From NCBI GenBank assembly GCA_022225965.2, contig JAKJXP020000005.1, positions 186,001-250,000 of the forward strand: DNA of 64,000 nt, read 5' to 3'. Positions 47,784 through 57,477 of the stretch are shown one piece after another. Each line of letters opens with the position of its first letter. The stretch's first letter is position 1. The notes below the pieces were generated by a model. The model did no database searches and was not told the DNA's origin. It was given only the letters and a program-made list of their open reading frames with translations. Both the position numbers and the translations under genes were made by a program. The stretch is from Diatrype stigma. Taxonomy: Eukaryota; Ascomycota; Sordariomycetes; Xylariales; Diatrypaceae.

Positions 47784-50231
47784 ATGGCGATGTGGCCTTT
47801 CCGGCGAAAAGGGTCGCGCAGGCGATCTCGTACCGCCCCAGTTTCCCCCGACGTCGACACCAAAGGTCGGGGTCGTCAAGGTCAGCCCCCAAGTCGGACA
47901 CAAACCGAGCCCGATACTGCGATGTCAAACGCGGGACATCCAACAACAGAGAGGCGCGATACTCCCAATAAACTACAACGTCGAAGAAGTCGCGCATATA
48001 GTTTCTCCCCAGGACGTCAGGACTCATTACGTGTTTCCAGAGCCGGAAAGCAGCCTGTCGCATCTCTGCCACAGGGATCTCTTCCTACTGTCATGGATAG
48101 GGGCGAGTCTCCCTTCTTTAATGGTGATCATCCAATACCTAGAGTGCCAACCCTACACCATGAGAACTCTCGAAATAAGCGGAAAAGCGGCCAACAACTC
48201 CCTCGGAAGAAGTCCAGTAAACGAAGGAAGGAAGATCATGACCGCGAGGCTGAGATCAAGGCTATGAGCCAATTTATGCCGGTGCGTCCTGCGACCGACA
48301 TGTGGACTGCGGGGCGCCCAACGAAAAGAGAAAGCATTCGCGTGAAAAAAGGGTTCCGCAGAAGTTGGGATGAGCATCCATCCTCAGATATTTCGCTCCC
48401 AGTTCCGGAATCCATCGACACAACGATGTCTTCAGATTCAGAGCAAGTATCGTGGAAAGTCTCCGCTTTCGCTGCATTAGCTCCTCGCCCGACATTGCGG
48501 TACTCATCACGGCCGATTCATGGCCCAGCGAGTACTTCTGGGCCAATGCGATCGCCGTCATCAAGGAAGAAACTCTCCGACCGAGAACCTTTACCCGAGT
48601 CTGCGTTAGCGGGTTCTAGGAGAATTGACGATTTAGCTGATGACCTTGATGCGTCAGATCTTAGAGAGTTGATGGAACGAGATAAACGAAGGAGAGAAAA
48701 GAAGGTAGAGAAAGAACGTGAGCGAGTAGAAAGGCGACTGGCGAGAAGAGCAGAGAAACAGCGGCGGGAACAGGCCGAGGCTACTAGACGTGGTACACCT
48801 TCGCCTCAAAACCTCGAAAGAGGAGTTCTCGGGCGCGACTTGCCTACATCAGGCCCAGATACCACGTCGGCCGTCGTAACTTCATCGAGGAGGCGGCCTT
48901 CACATGACTCACCCCCACAAAGGAGCAAAGAATCATCTCCGGGCGCCCCAGTCGACCGAGACGATGCCCCGTCACCTCTCGATAACTTCTATCGTACTAA
49001 CAGCATCCCAGTGGAGCCATCAGCAGCTAGTGGGGTTATCCGGCGTGAACATGAGGACAAGCCCGAGACGACGACGAGGCAGGAGCCTGCCCCGCCACGA
49101 CCAACTAGCCCAGGCCTCATGAATTTCATTCGATCCAAGAAGCGTCGGTCTAGATCACCAAGACAGACAGACGTAGAGCGAATCGAAGCGAACTCACCGC
49201 CATCCATATCGCTGAAGGCGGAAGATGCGGAATCTGGTGGCGGTAGAACATCTGATAGTGGATCATCTAGACCATGGATGTCATTATTTAGATGGGGAGG
49301 CAAGAATAGACGAGGCTCCGGTCCATCGTCGTTTTCAAACACATCTCGAGACTCGATGCTCGCGAACCCGCCGCCACAGGCGTCAGCCAGCTATGTGCCT
49401 CGACGTGTGAGCGCAGGAGTTCCCAAGCGTACCATGTCTCGTTTCCGCGAAGACCTTCCCGAAATGCCGTTATCCCCGCCGGACTCACGTGTAGCCTCCC
49501 CCGAAGCCGAACCCATGCCTACCGAACCCTTACCTATCATTCACGACGACACACCAATGCGCTATGATACCCCGACTTCAGTTCGACGGTCTCAGGAGGT
49601 CATGCGCGCGACCCCCAGTTCCCTCCACCGTGATGAAGTGCAAGCTTCGCCAGCACCGCAGTCTATGTCACTAGCTTCTATCGATTCCGAAGCGTCATGG
49701 CTATCTGGTCGAGTGGCTCCGAAGAGGGCCTCGGCGGGCTTGCGCAGTTCCCTGCAAACGCAGCGGATTCCCTCAGGGGGTTCGGAAAGTCGTTCGTCAG
49801 GTCGGACTGATGATGAAGCCATCGCCGATGACGAGTATCTTAATAGTGTTGTTCCTACCGAGCTGCGCCGCAGTTCAACGGGGGAGGCTCAGGCAAGCAG
49901 CGACGAGGAAGAAGTGCACGATGCTCGGTGGGGCGAGGTAGGCCACACTCCGACGGTAATGCACCATCGCGAGACTATGCGGAGTCGAGAAGGATTATTG
50001 CTCCAGTCTTTCGAAGATGACGAAAAGGATATCGAGAGGTCTAGCGAGAATTTCAGCGAAGGCACCTTCGAGGAAGGTGTTTCGCCAGTTGAACCACAGA
50101 GAGCGACGAGCGTCATCCTTAAGAAGGGTCACGTACGAAACTTTAGTGCCGGTAGCGCAAAGCTCCTTGATCTCTCACCACGACCATCTGGTGAGAATAA
50201 GAGAAACACTTTCGAGCACGGCACTCAGTAA
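47784..50231 (+). CDS. Disordered Arg/Ser-rich fungal protein of unknown function
   Basis: One long exon encodes 815 residues from the first ATG (47784). A second ATG at 47790 would start directly at MWPFRRKG and is equally plausible. No enzyme domain is visible. The N-terminus is basic (WPFRRKGSRRRSRT), with a KRRK-type cluster (KKSSKRRKEDHD) that could direct it to the nucleus. A highly charged segment (RELMERDKRRREKKVEKERE and onward, about 290-330) should form a single helix or coiled coil. The remainder is Ser/Pro/Glu-rich, with RSKKRRSRSPRQT, PWMSLFRWGGKNRRG and several DSEASWLSG-like acidic patches, and ends in RNFSAGSAKLLDLSPRPSGE. Third-position GC bias is weaker than in neighbouring genes. 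The function is unknown. Confidence 0.82.
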   Translation: MAMWPFRRKGSRRRSRTAPVSPDVDTKGRGRQGQPPSRTQTEPDTAMSNAGHPTTERRDTPNKLQRRRSRAYSFSPGRQDSLRVSRAGKQPVASLPQGSLPTVMDRGESPFFNGDHPIPRVPTLHHENSRNKRKSGQQLPRKKSSKRRKEDHDREAEIKAMSQFMPVRPATDMWTAGRPTKRESIRVKKGFRRSWDEHPSSDISLPVPESIDTTMSSDSEQVSWKVSAFAALAPRPTLRYSSRPIHGPASTSGPMRSPSSRKKLSDREPLPESALAGSRRIDDLADDLDASDLRELMERDKRRREKKVEKERERVERRLARRAEKQRREQAEATRRGTPSPQNLERGVLGRDLPTSGPDTTSAVVTSSRRRPSHDSPPQRSKESSPGAPVDRDDAPSPLDNFYRTNSIPVEPSAASGVIRREHEDKPETTTRQEPAPPRPTSPGLMNFIRSKKRRSRSPRQTDVERIEANSPPSISLKAEDAESGGGRTSDSGSSRPWMSLFRWGGKNRRGSGPSSFSNTSRDSMLANPPPQASASYVPRRVSAGVPKRTMSRFREDLPEMPLSPPDSRVASPEAEPMPTEPLPIIHDDTPMRYDTPTSVRRSQEVMRATPSSLHRDEVQASPAPQSMSLASIDSEASWLSGRVAPKRASAGLRSSLQTQRIPSGGSESRSSGRTDDEAIADDEYLNSVVPTELRRSSTGEAQASSDEEEVHDARWGEVGHTPTVMHHRETMRSREGLLLQSFEDDEKDIERSSENFSEGTFEEGVSPVEPQRATSVILKKGHVRNFSAGSAKLLDLSPRPSGENKRNTFEHGTQ

Positions 50232-51654
50232 CTTTCTTCTCACAAGAAGCTACCGATTCGGTCAGGCGACTACTAACTTACAAAGCTGATAGCTGACGGT
50301 ATGATGGACGGTATAACGGACGCACCTAGCTGAACCTGGAGGGGGTAATTTACGTACTCTTGACGGCATTTTTCCATTTGTCGCTTAAGTTACACAACAC
50401 CTGACCCTCGATACATTCGTTTACTTTCTTTTTATCTCGTAACCACCGACCAGATTCACTCATTACTTGCATATTTCCTTCCATCCTTCTACGTCTAATC
50501 CCTCAAAAAGAAAAAAAAAAAAAAAAACTTGAAAAGGAGAAAACCAGGTCTCTCCTGGTTCAGCTATTTGTTGCCAACTGTCGTCCATCTTGCCATCAGC
50601 TTATCAACTCGGCTTAAATCCGCACTCAGCCGAACACGTATCGTTTTGCCGAATCTGCTCTTCTTTCTTTCGCTAACTCACCTGCAATGTAAGATATGGT
50701 TTTACGACCTCTGGCTCGTTCGGCACATTGGAACGGAGTAGGGGTCTGTTTTTGTTTTTTTATTTTCTTCATATATCGTGATACCAAAAGCGTTGTGGTT
50801 CAGCGCAGCAGGGGTGATTTTTGATACCACGCTACCTCTGGCCCGGCACGAGTTCTTTACCCACAACAAACCCGCGCTCGCTGCGGTTTTCTGGGCGTTT
50901 TGCTGGTCAGTGTCGAGATACCTGCCTATTGCTGCTGAGAAGACCCTTTGGAAGTTCCCAGCAGGACAGAGGGACACTAGGTATCTGGCTGGAGGTGATA
51001 GTTTGTACTTCTTTCTTCACATAGAAGCGCACTCGTATGGATATGCGAATGATTGCGCTTTGGGATATGGGGCGGAACCAGGAAAATGTAGAGAGCGGTT
51101 ATGGGGAGGTCTTTTACCAGGAAGTAAAAGCAAGGATCTTTAGCTATGTGTATACCAGTAAAGGGTTAGGTCAGGCAGGTTACTCAATACCCTCTCATGC
51201 AAGTTATGAGCTCGGGTAATAGTGATGATACATTACCAATTCTTGATTTCGAACCGGTCTGTGTCTTGTGGCAATCATGAACTAACAACGTGGTGTTCCT
51301 TCAATAATGGTTGATGAGAAACATATTCATGTTTTCCAACGTCATTATTTCCGGTGTTCATAAAGTGTTGGCTTCACCATGTTCTTGTGTTATGACATTG
51401 TACCTAGTTGCCAGTGCGGAAACGAATATGAAACATTTCCTCCTTTGTGAAGACCTATATACATGAAGGTTTACTTGGATTCTGTCCAGATGTTTGTCTA
51501 GATGAACGTCTAGATGATACGTCCATAGCCGATGTTCCTGGATACAAGTTGGCAAGTCTTCCGAGAACAGAGAATTAAGTCTGACACAGGCGGATAGTTC
51601 GGTCATGTACCTACTCTGTACATGTATGTATATTTTACAATTACCCACATCCCG

Positions 51655-51725
51655 CCAGCGACCAGCGACCAGCGACCAGGCAGCGACCAGCAACCTGCTT
51701 GCCCCTCTACCCCTCTACCCCTCTG
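51655..51725. repeat. Adjacent 7-bp (CCAGCGA) and 8-bp (CCCCTCTA) tandem repeats
   Basis: Three CCAGCGA units (51655-51675) and three CCCCTCTA-type units (51702-51725) lie side by side. Confidence 0.85.
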
Positions 51726-52424
51726 CCCCTCCATTGGGCAGTCAATGCTGCGCACAAAGAGACAAGGTACATAGTACATACATGTAGCAATTATTGCCCG
51801 CAGCATATCGCGTCATCCAACAAACATTGAAGCAGCAAGCAGCTTGTGAATTATGCCTTACAAATCGGAAGCTTACATCACGGGGCTTATGGGGCTTTCA
51901 GGCATGACAGATCTTTTTCACGCCGCCATGCCGCCATGCTGTAACTGTAGTGGTTGAGTGGTTAACCTACCAAGGGCGTTCAGGTACTTATGTAGCCATC
52001 CTCTCAGTGCTTCCATCCAGATTGCGACATTGACTTGATTACTCGAGGTCGGTTCCTGGTCTGCACTACCGGTTGCTCACATTCAATAAGTCGATTCGCC
52101 ATTCTGTCTCGCGCCTCTAACTAGCAGGTGTTCGGTTTTAGATATAGCTAAATAAGTAGGTAGTGGATATGCTGTAATGACCGTATTGTACCTACTGAAT
52201 AAGCACGCCTGGGCGGTACCTAATTCAACGGCAAGAATGCCCTACAGTAAATGTATCTTGACGCCGTATTACTAAGTCGTGACTTGTCCAGGGTAAGGTA
52301 GTTTATTCAACGGGTAGATAGGCTGATAGATTACAAACCTTGGAATCTTGGAAGGCGCCTTAAGTCCTAGGCATTCAGGTTCTTTCCATCCATTCGCCGC
52401 CAGCATTCAGCATCATACCTACCT

Positions 52425-52452
52425 GGTCGGGTATGTAGGTACATACCCGACC
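52425..52452. promoter_or_regulatory. Perfect 13-bp inverted repeat upstream of thioredoxin
   Basis: GGTCGGGTATGTA and its exact reverse complement are separated by GG, 145 bp upstream of the thioredoxin ATG. It could bind a dimeric regulator or form a hairpin in a long leader. CCTACC repeats flank it. Confidence 0.5.
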
Positions 52453-52596
52453 TACCTACCTGCTGTATTGTATTGTACCACCACCTACTAACCACCTGGG
52501 CACCTGCACTTACTTCGCACCGCGCTTATTAAAAGAGCACCATCCTACCTACCCACCTGCACCACCCCTTATCGGCGTTGCGCTCATTTTTTCTTC

Positions 52597-53386
52597 ATGT
52601 CAACAAACTTCTTCCTCCGCGCAACACAGTCGACGTTCAGACAGACCCTGCCATTACAGCCATTCACATCTCTCCGACGACAACAGCCTTTCCATACCAC
52701 ATCGCCCAAGATGACTGTCCACAACCTCCAGACGTGAGTCGCATTGCAACCCCCGCCTCTTGGGATGAACGAGCTCAGCGCCGGTATACGAGCTACCATA
52801 GGCCGGACTACCCCGCCCGCTCCCTGCATAGCAAGCAGCATCATGGCATCATGGCATCATGGCACCATGGCGGCATCGCAGCCTTGCAGCCTCACCGTTG
52901 TCACTGTCACTGCCATTGCCTCTATACCCGCTGAATGCATCGAATGCGGATTGCTAACACAGTCTTGCCAATGTAGGACCGATGAGTTCAAGCAAGCCAT
53001 CAAGGACAACAAGATTGTCATGCTGGACTGTTTCGCTACCTGGTGCGGTCCTTGCAAGGCCATCGCCCCCCTTCTTGCGAAGTAAGTGCCATCTGTCGTG
53101 CTATCCATTGTGCTATCTATCTATTCGGTCGCTCCGCAGCTTCCGGTGTGCTATCACGAGGGGTGCGAAACCTTACTTACATTATATCCACAGGCACTCG
53201 AATGACGAAGCCTACAAGGACATCTTCTTCGCCAAGATCGACGTTGACGAGCTGCCGGAGGTGAGCCAGGAGCTCGGCATCAAGGCCATGCCCACCTTCA
53301 TGATCTTCAAGGACGGCGAGAAGGTCGACGAGTTGGTCGGCGCCAACCCTAACGCCCTCGTCCAGCTGCTCCAGAAGAACAAATAA
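52597..53386 (+). CDS. Thioredoxin with N-terminal presequence
   Basis: Exons 52597-52733, 52977-53081 and 53194-53386 give 144 residues. The thioredoxin fold carries the active site WCGPC (68-72) within [15 protein letters not shown], the cis-Pro in [12 protein letters not shown], and a C-terminal helix ending QLLQKNK. The first 38 residues ([32 protein letters not shown]) are rich in Arg, Ser, Thr and Phe and lack acidic residues, as in mitochondrial targeting sequences. Met39 starts MTVHNLQ, the normal beginning of cytosolic fungal thioredoxins; from there the protein has 106 residues. Alternative starts could therefore give mitochondrial and cytosolic forms (inference). Donors are GTGAGT and GTAAGT, and a GCTAAC branch site lies in intron 1. 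Intron 1 also holds three ATCATGGC units. Confidence 0.93.
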
Positions 53387-56322
53387 GCTGTCTGGCTAAG
53401 CTAGGAGGAAAGACCCTAGGTGGCAGCAATCGGTAGGGGCCGGGAAAGGGAATAGACGACAAAACTACAAAAGTTTCGATACCCCCACAGCTTCCCCCGC
53501 CCACGGAGGGGCTCACGATTTCACGATGGGTTCTCAATGCGTGCTGTCCGATCTCGGACACCTCTCGTAGATCTAGGTCGCTTTAGGTCTAGAATCAAGT
53601 GCCATTCGTCGCGATGTTGCCTCCTCTACAACTGCCCTCCGTGATAAACCTCTATAATATAAACCTATATATAGCTTCTATATTGCATCTGCCTAAACGA
53701 ATCTCGGTGTGAACATACCTAGAATCACATTTTCCCCTGGTGCAGAACTAGAAATGGTTGATTAGATGCCATAGCTAGCATATATGAGGTATGTAAGTGC
53801 GATCATTCGTTGTCGAAGGGAGCCTTGAATAACAGATGACCATAGAGGACCGAGCTTATGAAGTAAGTCGAGGCCTTGTTGTCTCAGTATATTGCCACAA
53901 ACGATATTTACTCGCTCCTATTAGATGCACAGGGCGTTACAAAGTGTACCTGTGTAATCGCTCAGATGAAGCCTAGAATAACAACAGTCTGCACCAATCA
54001 AGAGAGAATGCTCCTGTTGCTAGCCAACGAATAAAAGGGGGCTTGTCTGTGTCGTTTGAAGAAAAAAGCCAGTATGCCTTGGAAGCGAATCGTTCTAGAA
54101 AAAGTGAATATGTCAGTTATTGTAAGTCGCAATGAACGGGCTTCCAGGTTTTCATTAAGGGGGTACGAAGAGGTGCAGTGTCTTGCATCTAGGATACCTA
54201 TATGAAGTCGGTATTATTGTGTACTTCATCGTACTGGAATACTGCTGCTTCCTTTTCCGCACTCACCAGTCCCACATCAGCTTGCCTTCCAATGCTAGAA
54301 AGAAAAATCATGTGTTAAGTTCATGCTATTGGGGTGTGCCTTACAAGGCCTATGGTTATCCTGATATACATGTCTACAGATATTTCGCAGGGGCTAGGTA
54401 CTTGATATGTTAGAGAAGCTATATAAATTCCTCTCTGACTTGTTCATGAGTTAATATCCTGTGATATGAAACCTCCTTCGTCCCTTGCTTCTTACCTATT
54501 TGTCACTCGTGGATGGGTTTCCTCATAAGTACAATCCATGTATCAACATCATGGCAATCGGTCGTACTTCTCAACCCCGCCTATTCGTATACCCCTTTCC
54601 TATCGCTCATATTAGAGGCTCGCCCATAGATTGAGTGATCAAAGGGTTCCACCCCTCAATAAGCCGTATTGTCAAGTCCCGCGTCCATAGTGAGGATTCT
54701 ATGTCTACCTCATAGCTTCATCTTTTACGATGCTCTGGAGTATATATATCTCCTAGTTCTCCAAAGCTATGATGTATTCTCTATATTTACGTATGCCAAA
54801 GACCTGGGGTGAAGTCTATGTTGGGATCTTCGCCTGACAATCATGTAGGTCCGTTCAATTGTTCTTCCCTACAAAGCATAGCTAAATATAGGATCCCGTA
54901 TATGTAAGTACCTATGTAGGTAGCATCAGGCAAGTACTGACCAACGAATTTAACAGATCACTGCATGTTCCTTCTTCGATGATTCTAGAAACCTATGCCT
55001 GCTGCCCAGCAACCATAAGGACGAGTTAAGACAGACCGAGACGTTATATTCCCATCGTGTAACGCTGTAGTGAGATATACCCACGTAGTCTGTAGCCAGA
55101 TGAGAGACTAGCCTGGCTTCAGGCGATGATATTCTTTCATATCCCCTGATCTGTGCTATCTTTAAATTTTCCTTGATGCTTCTTTTATGGTTGATGATGG
55201 AGTCTCTCATGTGCCATCTGGTCTATATGATGTTATATTCATGTCAGACCTGGTCAAGCTACACACGGCCGTTCTCTACGTAGTCTCCAGGCCATCGCGG
55301 TAGCATTATCTTTTGTTGCTGTAGTAGGGCCTAACTAGAACTTGCTGTTATGGTAAACCATGATCTCCTCGATACGGGTTGTACCTGAAGACAGTTGCCA
55401 ATGAGCAACGATCAGAAGATATAGTGTCGGCCGTTTAGAGATTACTGCGCATTGGCATCTCGAGTTGCCAAGTCCAGCTCGGTAGCCTCTCTCCGGATAA
55501 ATTGACCCAGGCCGCTCAAACCCATGCGCGATGACGATCTGTCTCTACGACGTGTCCAATCAAGCACCGTGGTACTCATAACTCCTAAAGAGAAACAATG
55601 CATTATTCCCCGTGCTGGGCTCTCGTGAATCTATATTCATCTATCTGGATCTCCACCGTCGAGCTACTTTGTCGAATCCCCGTACACGCCGCCGGGGGGC
55701 ATCAGAGGATCGGCATGGCTCTTGTTCGTTTTAGGACCGGCAACGGCCTTTGCCAAATGGATATCTCCTCCCGAAATTCCGCCTCGTCCCCACGGCCGCG
55801 GTAACGTTATATCTTAGGAGGTGTAAAATAGCATCTCCCCCACACGTCGTCCAGGATCGGTTTCAATGGAATGGGGGCCCACCCACTATGCAGGAAACAA
55901 CGCGAGATCCTGTGCACCCGTGCCCCTGCGCCGTTGCGCGCAGGAGTCGTTGGTCACCAAGTCGTAATATACGTTCAAGTACCGAGCCAATATATATTGC
56001 TATGCAGAAGCGACGCGCACAGCCCGAGATGGTGCCGGGGGGGCCTCGTTGGACACACCTCTCCGCCAAGTGGCAACTGGGCTGGTCACTCTCGGAGGGG
56101 CGATGGACCATGTTGCTACCTACATATATAAGCCTCTATCCCAGCCTACCCGAGGGCGCGGAGTGGGTGTCTCGAGCTGCACTTTGAGCTGATCATCGAC
56201 ATCGTCCATCACACGCGGATACCGGGAAGCTCCATCGATCTACGCTCGTTGCTGGTTGGTAATCTTTGGTGAAGAGAAGAAGAGAGACAGCACAGCAGAA
56301 GCACAGCACAGCACAGCACAAC
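53387..56322. other. Gene-free 2.9 kb between thioredoxin and the AA9 gene
   Basis: Relatively AT-rich at about 53600-55400, with no supportable exon. The final 600 bp are GC-richer and contain the AA9 promoter, including GTGGGG-type CreA-like sites (for example the reverse of CCCCAC near 55832). Confidence 0.5.
56125..56132 (+). promoter_or_regulatory. TATA box candidate of the AA9 gene
   Basis: TATATAAG lies 190 bp upstream of the AA9 start codon, at a distance and form usual for strongly regulated fungal secreted-enzyme genes. A CGG-ATA-CCG element lies between them at 56216-56224. Confidence 0.55.
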
Positions 56323-57477
56323 ATGAAGACTTTCTCTGTGGCCCTCACCGCTTCGGCGCTGGCCACCACTGTCTTCGGTCATGCGACGTTCCAGGACCTC
56401 TGGGTCGCTGACGAGGACGAGGCCGATACCTGCGTCAGAGCTCCGGTATGTTTTCTCTGATATGACTTGAGAAACATGAATAGGACGAAAGGGGTAGGAG
56501 GGAGAAGATAGAAAGAGAGAAGGGTATCAGGGGACGGGGGGAACGCAAGCTTTGCATCTACCGTTATGAACTCTCCGTGCATTGCTGACGACGGACGGGG
56601 TTTGCATCACAGGCCAACAACAACCCAGTCACCTCCGTGACCAGCCAGGACATCGTCTGCAATGCCAGCCCATCGCCGGCCCAAGGCGTGTGCAGCGTTC
56701 CCGGTAAGTGACCTCACTCCCCCACAGTATCCTACTATCCTCCATCCAACCCACCCGTTTGATTTGCTCTGCTTTGCTTTGGCTCTTTTTCTTTTCTTGC
56801 TAACGAGCCCTCCCTCCAACCCCCCGCGAAACAGCCGGATCCACCATCACGGTAGAGATGCACCAGCAGCCGGGCGACCGGAGCTGCGCGAACGAGGGGA
56901 TCGGCGGCAACCACTTCGGGCCGGTGCTGGTGTACATGAGCAAGGTGGACGACGCGGCGGCGGCGGACGGCTCGACGCCCTGGTTCAAGATCTTCGAGAG
57001 CGGCTACGACGCCGCCACCGACACCTGGGGCAACGACGTCATCAACAAGGGCTGCGGCAAGCAGGAGCTCACCATCCCCGCCGACATCGCCGACGGCGAC
57101 TACCTGCTGCGCGCCGAGACCATCGCCCTCCACACCGCCAGCCAGCCCGGCGGCGCCCAGTTCTACATGTCCTGCTACGTGAGTTTTCTTCTCCCCCTTT
57201 TGCTTCCCCCCTAGATGCCCCCCTTCTTTTCAATCTGTTTTCACCTTTCTATCCCCGATGGGCTAGGCCTTTGCTTTTCTGAATCCGAGTTGTTGTGTTG
57301 GCTGACTAACCTGGGGGGAACCAGCAAATCACCGTCTCCGGCGGCGGCTCCGCGAACCCGGAGGGCGTCTCCTTCCCGGGCGCCTACAGCGCCAACGACC
57401 CGGGCATCCTGGTCGATATCTGGGGCAACGACTTCAAGTCGTACACGATCCCGGGACCGCCCGTCTACAGCGGTTGA
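56323..57477 (+). CDS. AA9 lytic polysaccharide monooxygenase (formerly GH61)
   Basis: Exons 56323-56445, 56613-56703, 56835-57178 and 57325-57477 give 236 residues. A signal peptide (1-19, MKTFSVALTASALATTVFG) should be cut before His20, which becomes the N-terminal His of the copper histidine brace. The second brace His lies in GGNHFGPVLVYMSK. LLRAETIALHTA and GGAQFYMSCYQITVSG carry the second-shell His and Gln and the axial Tyr position of the family. AA9 enzymes oxidatively cleave cellulose or related glucans outside the cell. The protein ends in PGPPVYSG without a CBM1 module or GPI signal. Introns are all GT-AG, and intron 3 has a GCTGACTAAC branch site. A GCACA repeat precedes the ATG. 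No other plant-cell-wall gene lies nearby. Confidence 0.96.

Larger units (their letters stand above)
50232..52596. other. Intergenic region, 815-residue gene to thioredoxin
   Basis: It contains a poly(A) run at about 50507-50526, CCAGCGA and CCCCTCTA tandem repeats at about 51655-51725, and a 13-bp inverted repeat at 52425-52452. Frames at 50702-51143 overlap on both strands without coding evidence. Confidence 0.5.

Noticed and set aside
50702..51143. Opposed frames of 91 and 121 codons downstream of the 815-residue gene
   Set aside because: Probably 3' flank; each is explained by chance openness of the other strand.
51235..51262. Reverse-strand GGTTCGAAATC resembling a tRNA B box
   Set aside because: The flanking bases do not form a T stem or an acceptor stem.
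53600..55560. AT-rich stretch considered as a repeat decayed by repeat-induced point mutation
   Set aside because: The AT excess is modest, CpG-containing words remain, and no transposon-like coding remnant is visible. A RIP index calculation would settle it.
55750..56187. Plus frame of 145 codons upstream of the AA9 gene
   Set aside because: It overlaps the TATA box and other promoter elements and shows no protein pattern.
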